A DNA stretch of 64,000 bases from JAGMXM01 sp964458325 (GTDB lineage: Bacteria > Verrucomicrobiota > Verrucomicrobiia > Limisphaerales > UBA1319): assembly GCA_964458325.1 (NCBI GenBank), contig CAYWIM010000009.1:1-64000 (forward strand), read 5' to 3'. Position numbers and translations under genes: made by a program. Of the stretch, positions 61,813 through 64,000 are shown in pieces. The notes beneath the pieces are model-generated. The model did not search any database. It was not told the DNA's origin and saw nothing but the letters and a program-made list of their open reading frames with translations. How positions within the stretch are numbered: the first letter of the stretch is position 1; every line of letters begins with the position of its first letter.

Positions 61813-63252
61813 TCAATAATCCCGGAACGGGCCGCGCGGCTCTGAGGCGTCCATCTCGGCGAGCCACTCCGCGTAGCGCGCTTTCAATCGGGTCAGGACC
61901 TCCGGCTTGGTTGCCGAGAGGTCGTTGTTCTCCTCCCGATCGGCAGCGAGGTCGAACAGGCCGGTTGCGCCCCCGGTTGCCACCCATTTCCACGAGCCCA
62001 TGCGCACGGCGAAATCCCCGCGGCGTTTCCAGAACATCTCGGTGCGAGGGGACGGTTTTTCGCCGCGCAAGACCGGCAGCATGTCATGGCCGTCGAGCGT
62101 CACGGCGGCGGGCAGCGGGGCGCCGCTGGCGGCCGCCAGCGTGGGGAAGATCTCCAGCGAGGTGAGAAACTCGCCGGTGACCTTCCCGGGGGGCAGCCTC
62201 CCCGGCCACCGCGCAATGAAAGGCACGCTCAAGCCGCCCTCCCACATCGTGCTCTTTTGGCCGCGCAGCGGTGCGTTCCCCCCGTTGCCGCTGCCGCCAT
62301 TGTCGCTCAGGAACATCACCAGCGTGCTGGCCTTCTCGGCGCGCGCGTCGATCTGATCGAGGATCTCCCCGATCGCCGCGTCCATGCAGGTGACCGCGCC
62401 GCTGTATCGGGCGAGCCTCTCCGCCACACCCCGCTTGCGGTAGGGCGCCACGTATTCCTCCGGCGCCTGGACGCCTGCGCCCTCCATGCGGCCGTCGGCG
62501 CGCCGGCTGCCCGCGAACGACGATGCCCCATGGGGTGCGTTGAAGCACAGATAGAGAAACCATGGCCGGCCCGGCGGCGCCGCACGGATGAAACGCAGCG
62601 CCTCGCGCTTGAACAGGTCGGTCGCGTAAACGCCTTTGTCCGCCTCCGTCCGCGCGTTGCCCGAGAACATCGACGGCACGCCGTAGCGCTCGTGGGTGTA
62701 GTAATCGATGCCGTTGTTGCCATGGCCGTAAAAGAAATCGAAGCCGCGCTGCAGGGGCAGGTAGCGCCTGGCCTGGCCCATGTCCCACTTGCCAACCATG
62801 CCCGTGCGATAGCCGGCGGACTGGAGCAGGTCGCCGAGCGTCCTCTCCTTCGGGTCCAGGCCCAGCGTCATCTCGGGGGAGACGGCGTATTCCTCGGCCG
62901 AATAGAGATGGCCGAAGTTGACCATGTCGTTGCGCACCATGTCATAGAGCCCGTTGCGCTGCGGGTAGCGCCCGGTGAGAATGCTGCCACGCGACGGCGT
63001 GCAGGCCGGCCAGGTCGCGTAAAAATGCGTCGCGCGCACGCCCTCCGCAGCGAGCCGGTCCAGGTTCGGCGTGTCGATGCTCTTGAGCCCCATGCAGCCC
63101 AGGTCGGGCCAACCCTGATCGTCGCTGACGATGAGGAGGATGTTGGGCGGGGAGCTGGTGGCCGTGAGCGCGTGGGCGGGCCAGGCCCAGAGAAGCGCCA
63201 GGAGCCATCGGGCCTTTGCCCGCGACATGAGGATATCAATCAGGTTGCTCAT
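61813..63252 (-). CDS. Secreted S1 sulfatase
   Basis: 479 residues from ATG 63252 (ATG 63228 also plausible; both give a signal peptide ending near AHAL). Metal site LLIVSDDQGWPDLGCMG; formylglycine site Cys84 in CTPSRGSILTGRYPQRNG; KWDMGQARRYLP and SDNGGSGNGGNAPLRGQK carry the remaining catalytic Lys and Asp/Asn. This pattern fits the N-acetylgalactosamine-6-sulfatase/arylsulfatase A-like subgroup. It is convergent with the sulfatase at 60279 and follows the cyclase gene by ~50 bases. Confidence 0.95.
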   Translation of the reverse strand: MSNLIDILMSRAKARWLLALLWAWPAHALTATSSPPNILLIVSDDQGWPDLGCMGLKSIDTPNLDRLAAEGVRATHFYATWPACTPSRGSILTGRYPQRNGLYDMVRNDMVNFGHLYSAEEYAVSPEMTLGLDPKERTLGDLLQSAGYRTGMVGKWDMGQARRYLPLQRGFDFFYGHGNNGIDYYTHERYGVPSMFSGNARTEADKGVYATDLFKREALRFIRAAPPGRPWFLYLCFNAPHGASSFAGSRRADGRMEGAGVQAPEEYVAPYRKRGVAERLARYSGAVTCMDAAIGEILDQIDARAEKASTLVMFLSDNGGSGNGGNAPLRGQKSTMWEGGLSVPFIARWPGRLPPGKVTGEFLTSLEIFPTLAAASGAPLPAAVTLDGHDMLPVLRGEKPSPRTEMFWKRRGDFAVRMGSWKWVATGGATGLFDLAADREENNDLSATKPEVLTRLKARYAEWLAEMDASEPRGPFRDY

Positions 63253-63301
63253 CGTGTGCGCTGTGACTTTACCGGCATCGGCCTTCAGTGGCGACATCAC
63301 T

Positions 63302-64000
63302 CTATTTTTCTTTCGCCCGGTAGACGATATCTTCGTCCTGGCTGGGCGGTGCGCGCTGGAATTCCTCGCACCGGCGGGCCATGAATTCAGCCAGCGCATC
63401 GTGCGGATGCGACTTCAGGATCGCCTGATAGCCCTCGCGCGCGCGGGCGAAATTCCGGGCCTCGAACTCACGAAACGCGGCGATGGTTTGGCCGGCCAGG
63501 TCGCGCTGGCTGGCGCTGGCATCCTCCGCCAGCCCGGCCAGCTCATAGACCAGCACCCCGCGAACTCTGCCCTTGACCACCACCCGGGTGACCGGGCGCG
63601 CCAGGATGGCGTCTCCGGCGGACTCGCGGGTGCCTTCGCTGATCAAGATGCGCGTGCCGAACGGCTTGTTGAGGCCCTCCATGCGGCTGGCGAGATTCAC
63701 GGCGTCGCCGATCAGAGTGTAATTCATCCGTTTCTCGCTGCCGATGTTCCCGACAATCACCTCGCCGGTGTGCAAGCCCACCCGGGTGCGCCACGGGGGT
63801 TTGCCGGCGCTCTGCCACTCTGTTCCCAGCCGGTCCAGCCGCTCCTGCAGATGCCACGCCGCGCGGCACGCATCGGCGGCGTGGCGGGGATTCGAGTGGG
63901 GCGCGCCCCAGAAGGCCATTACCCCGTCGCCGATGTACTTGTCCACCGTGCCGCGGTGCTCATGGATGATGTCGCTGACCAGCAGCAGGTACTCGCCCAC
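63302..64000 (-). CDS. Adenylate/guanylate cyclase, catalytic C-terminus (5' end outside the window)
   Basis: 232 residues visible, cut by the window end; the codon at 64000 is an internal GTG. The class III cyclase domain shows GTVDKYIGDGVMAFWGAP (metal Asp) and RVGLHTGEVIVGNIGSEKR, MNYTLIGDAVNLASRME (transition-state Asn and Arg). After the domain there is a short helical region with a TPR-like turn (ARAREGYQAILKSHPHDA). The upstream sensory part, probably CHASE2 or similar, is not seen. Confidence 0.93.
   Translation of the reverse strand: MGEYLLLVSDIIHEHRGTVDKYIGDGVMAFWGAPHSNPRHAADACRAAWHLQERLDRLGTEWQSAGKPPWRTRVGLHTGEVIVGNIGSEKRMNYTLIGDAVNLASRMEGLNKPFGTRILISEGTRESAGDAILARPVTRVVVKGRVRGVLVYELAGLAEDASASQRDLAGQTIAAFREFEARNFARAREGYQAILKSHPHDALAEFMARRCEEFQRAPPSQDEDIVYRAKEK

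Overview
The window is GC-rich bacterial DNA, probably from a member of the Verrucomicrobiota (a Limisphaerales/Pedosphaera-like lineage is my best guess; a related PVC group cannot be excluded). This rests on several features seen together: many S1 sulfatases, Tat-exported Gfo/Idh/MocA oxidoreductases, very large secreted Ig/LamG/PA14/lamin-tail proteins ending in a short shared beta-module, and kdsD-kdsA for the Kdo of a Gram-negative outer membrane. A 100-base run of N at 16174-16273 shows this is a draft scaffold.

1-14.3 kb is a carbohydrate-use region that is partly decaying. It holds two tandem Gfo/Idh/MocA oxidoreductases, a degenerate radical-SAM-like ORF next to a sulfatase, a small conserved domain protein with a decayed second copy 4 kb away, a broken DUF4038 glycosidase, a DUF4838 protein, a GH43 gene running into the tail of an FAD oxidoreductase, and a GH95 alpha-fucosidase. 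14.4-16.3 kb is signal peptide peptidase SppA, interrupted by the assembly gap.

16.8-24.6 kb holds a beta-strand-repeat secreted protein and then the most interesting locus, a tightly overlapping minus-strand operon (24612 to 19906). It encodes a truncated duplicate of the sppA 5' end, an NTP_transf_5-type nucleotidyltransferase, a possible 39-residue peptide, a PqqD-like protein, a McjB/B2-type cysteine protease, an HprK-like kinase and a SUMF1-fold secreted protein. This is the tailoring set known from lasso-peptide clusters, but with no macrolactam synthetase in view.

24.6-43.1 kb has a large secreted alpha/alpha-toroid-type protein, two giant Ig/PA14/LamG proteins, a MOT1-type molybdate/sulfate transporter, kdsD-kdsA, a broken heparinase-like gene, an oligogalacturonate-lyase-like propeller and a parallel beta-helix protein. 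43.4-47.6 kb has an internally deleted ABC permease, an OmpR/histidine-kinase pair divergent from a Cys/Gly-rich secreted protein with a near-perfect CusR/CopR-type box between them, and a receiver-only response regulator.

47.8-64 kb is sulfatase country. Three intact S1 sulfatases and two sulfatase remnants surround a 2471-residue lamin-tail/CotH protein and an SLC13-type transporter with RCK_C domains; a remnant of a DUF4143 ATPase and the catalytic part of an adenylate cyclase (cut by the window end) follow. In all, the window has four intact sulfatases and two remnants, plus fucosidase, arabinan/xylan- and uronate-type enzymes, fitting a specialist degrader of sulfated, fucose-containing polysaccharides. 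A recurring oddity is genes whose two ends survive while the middle has been lost.
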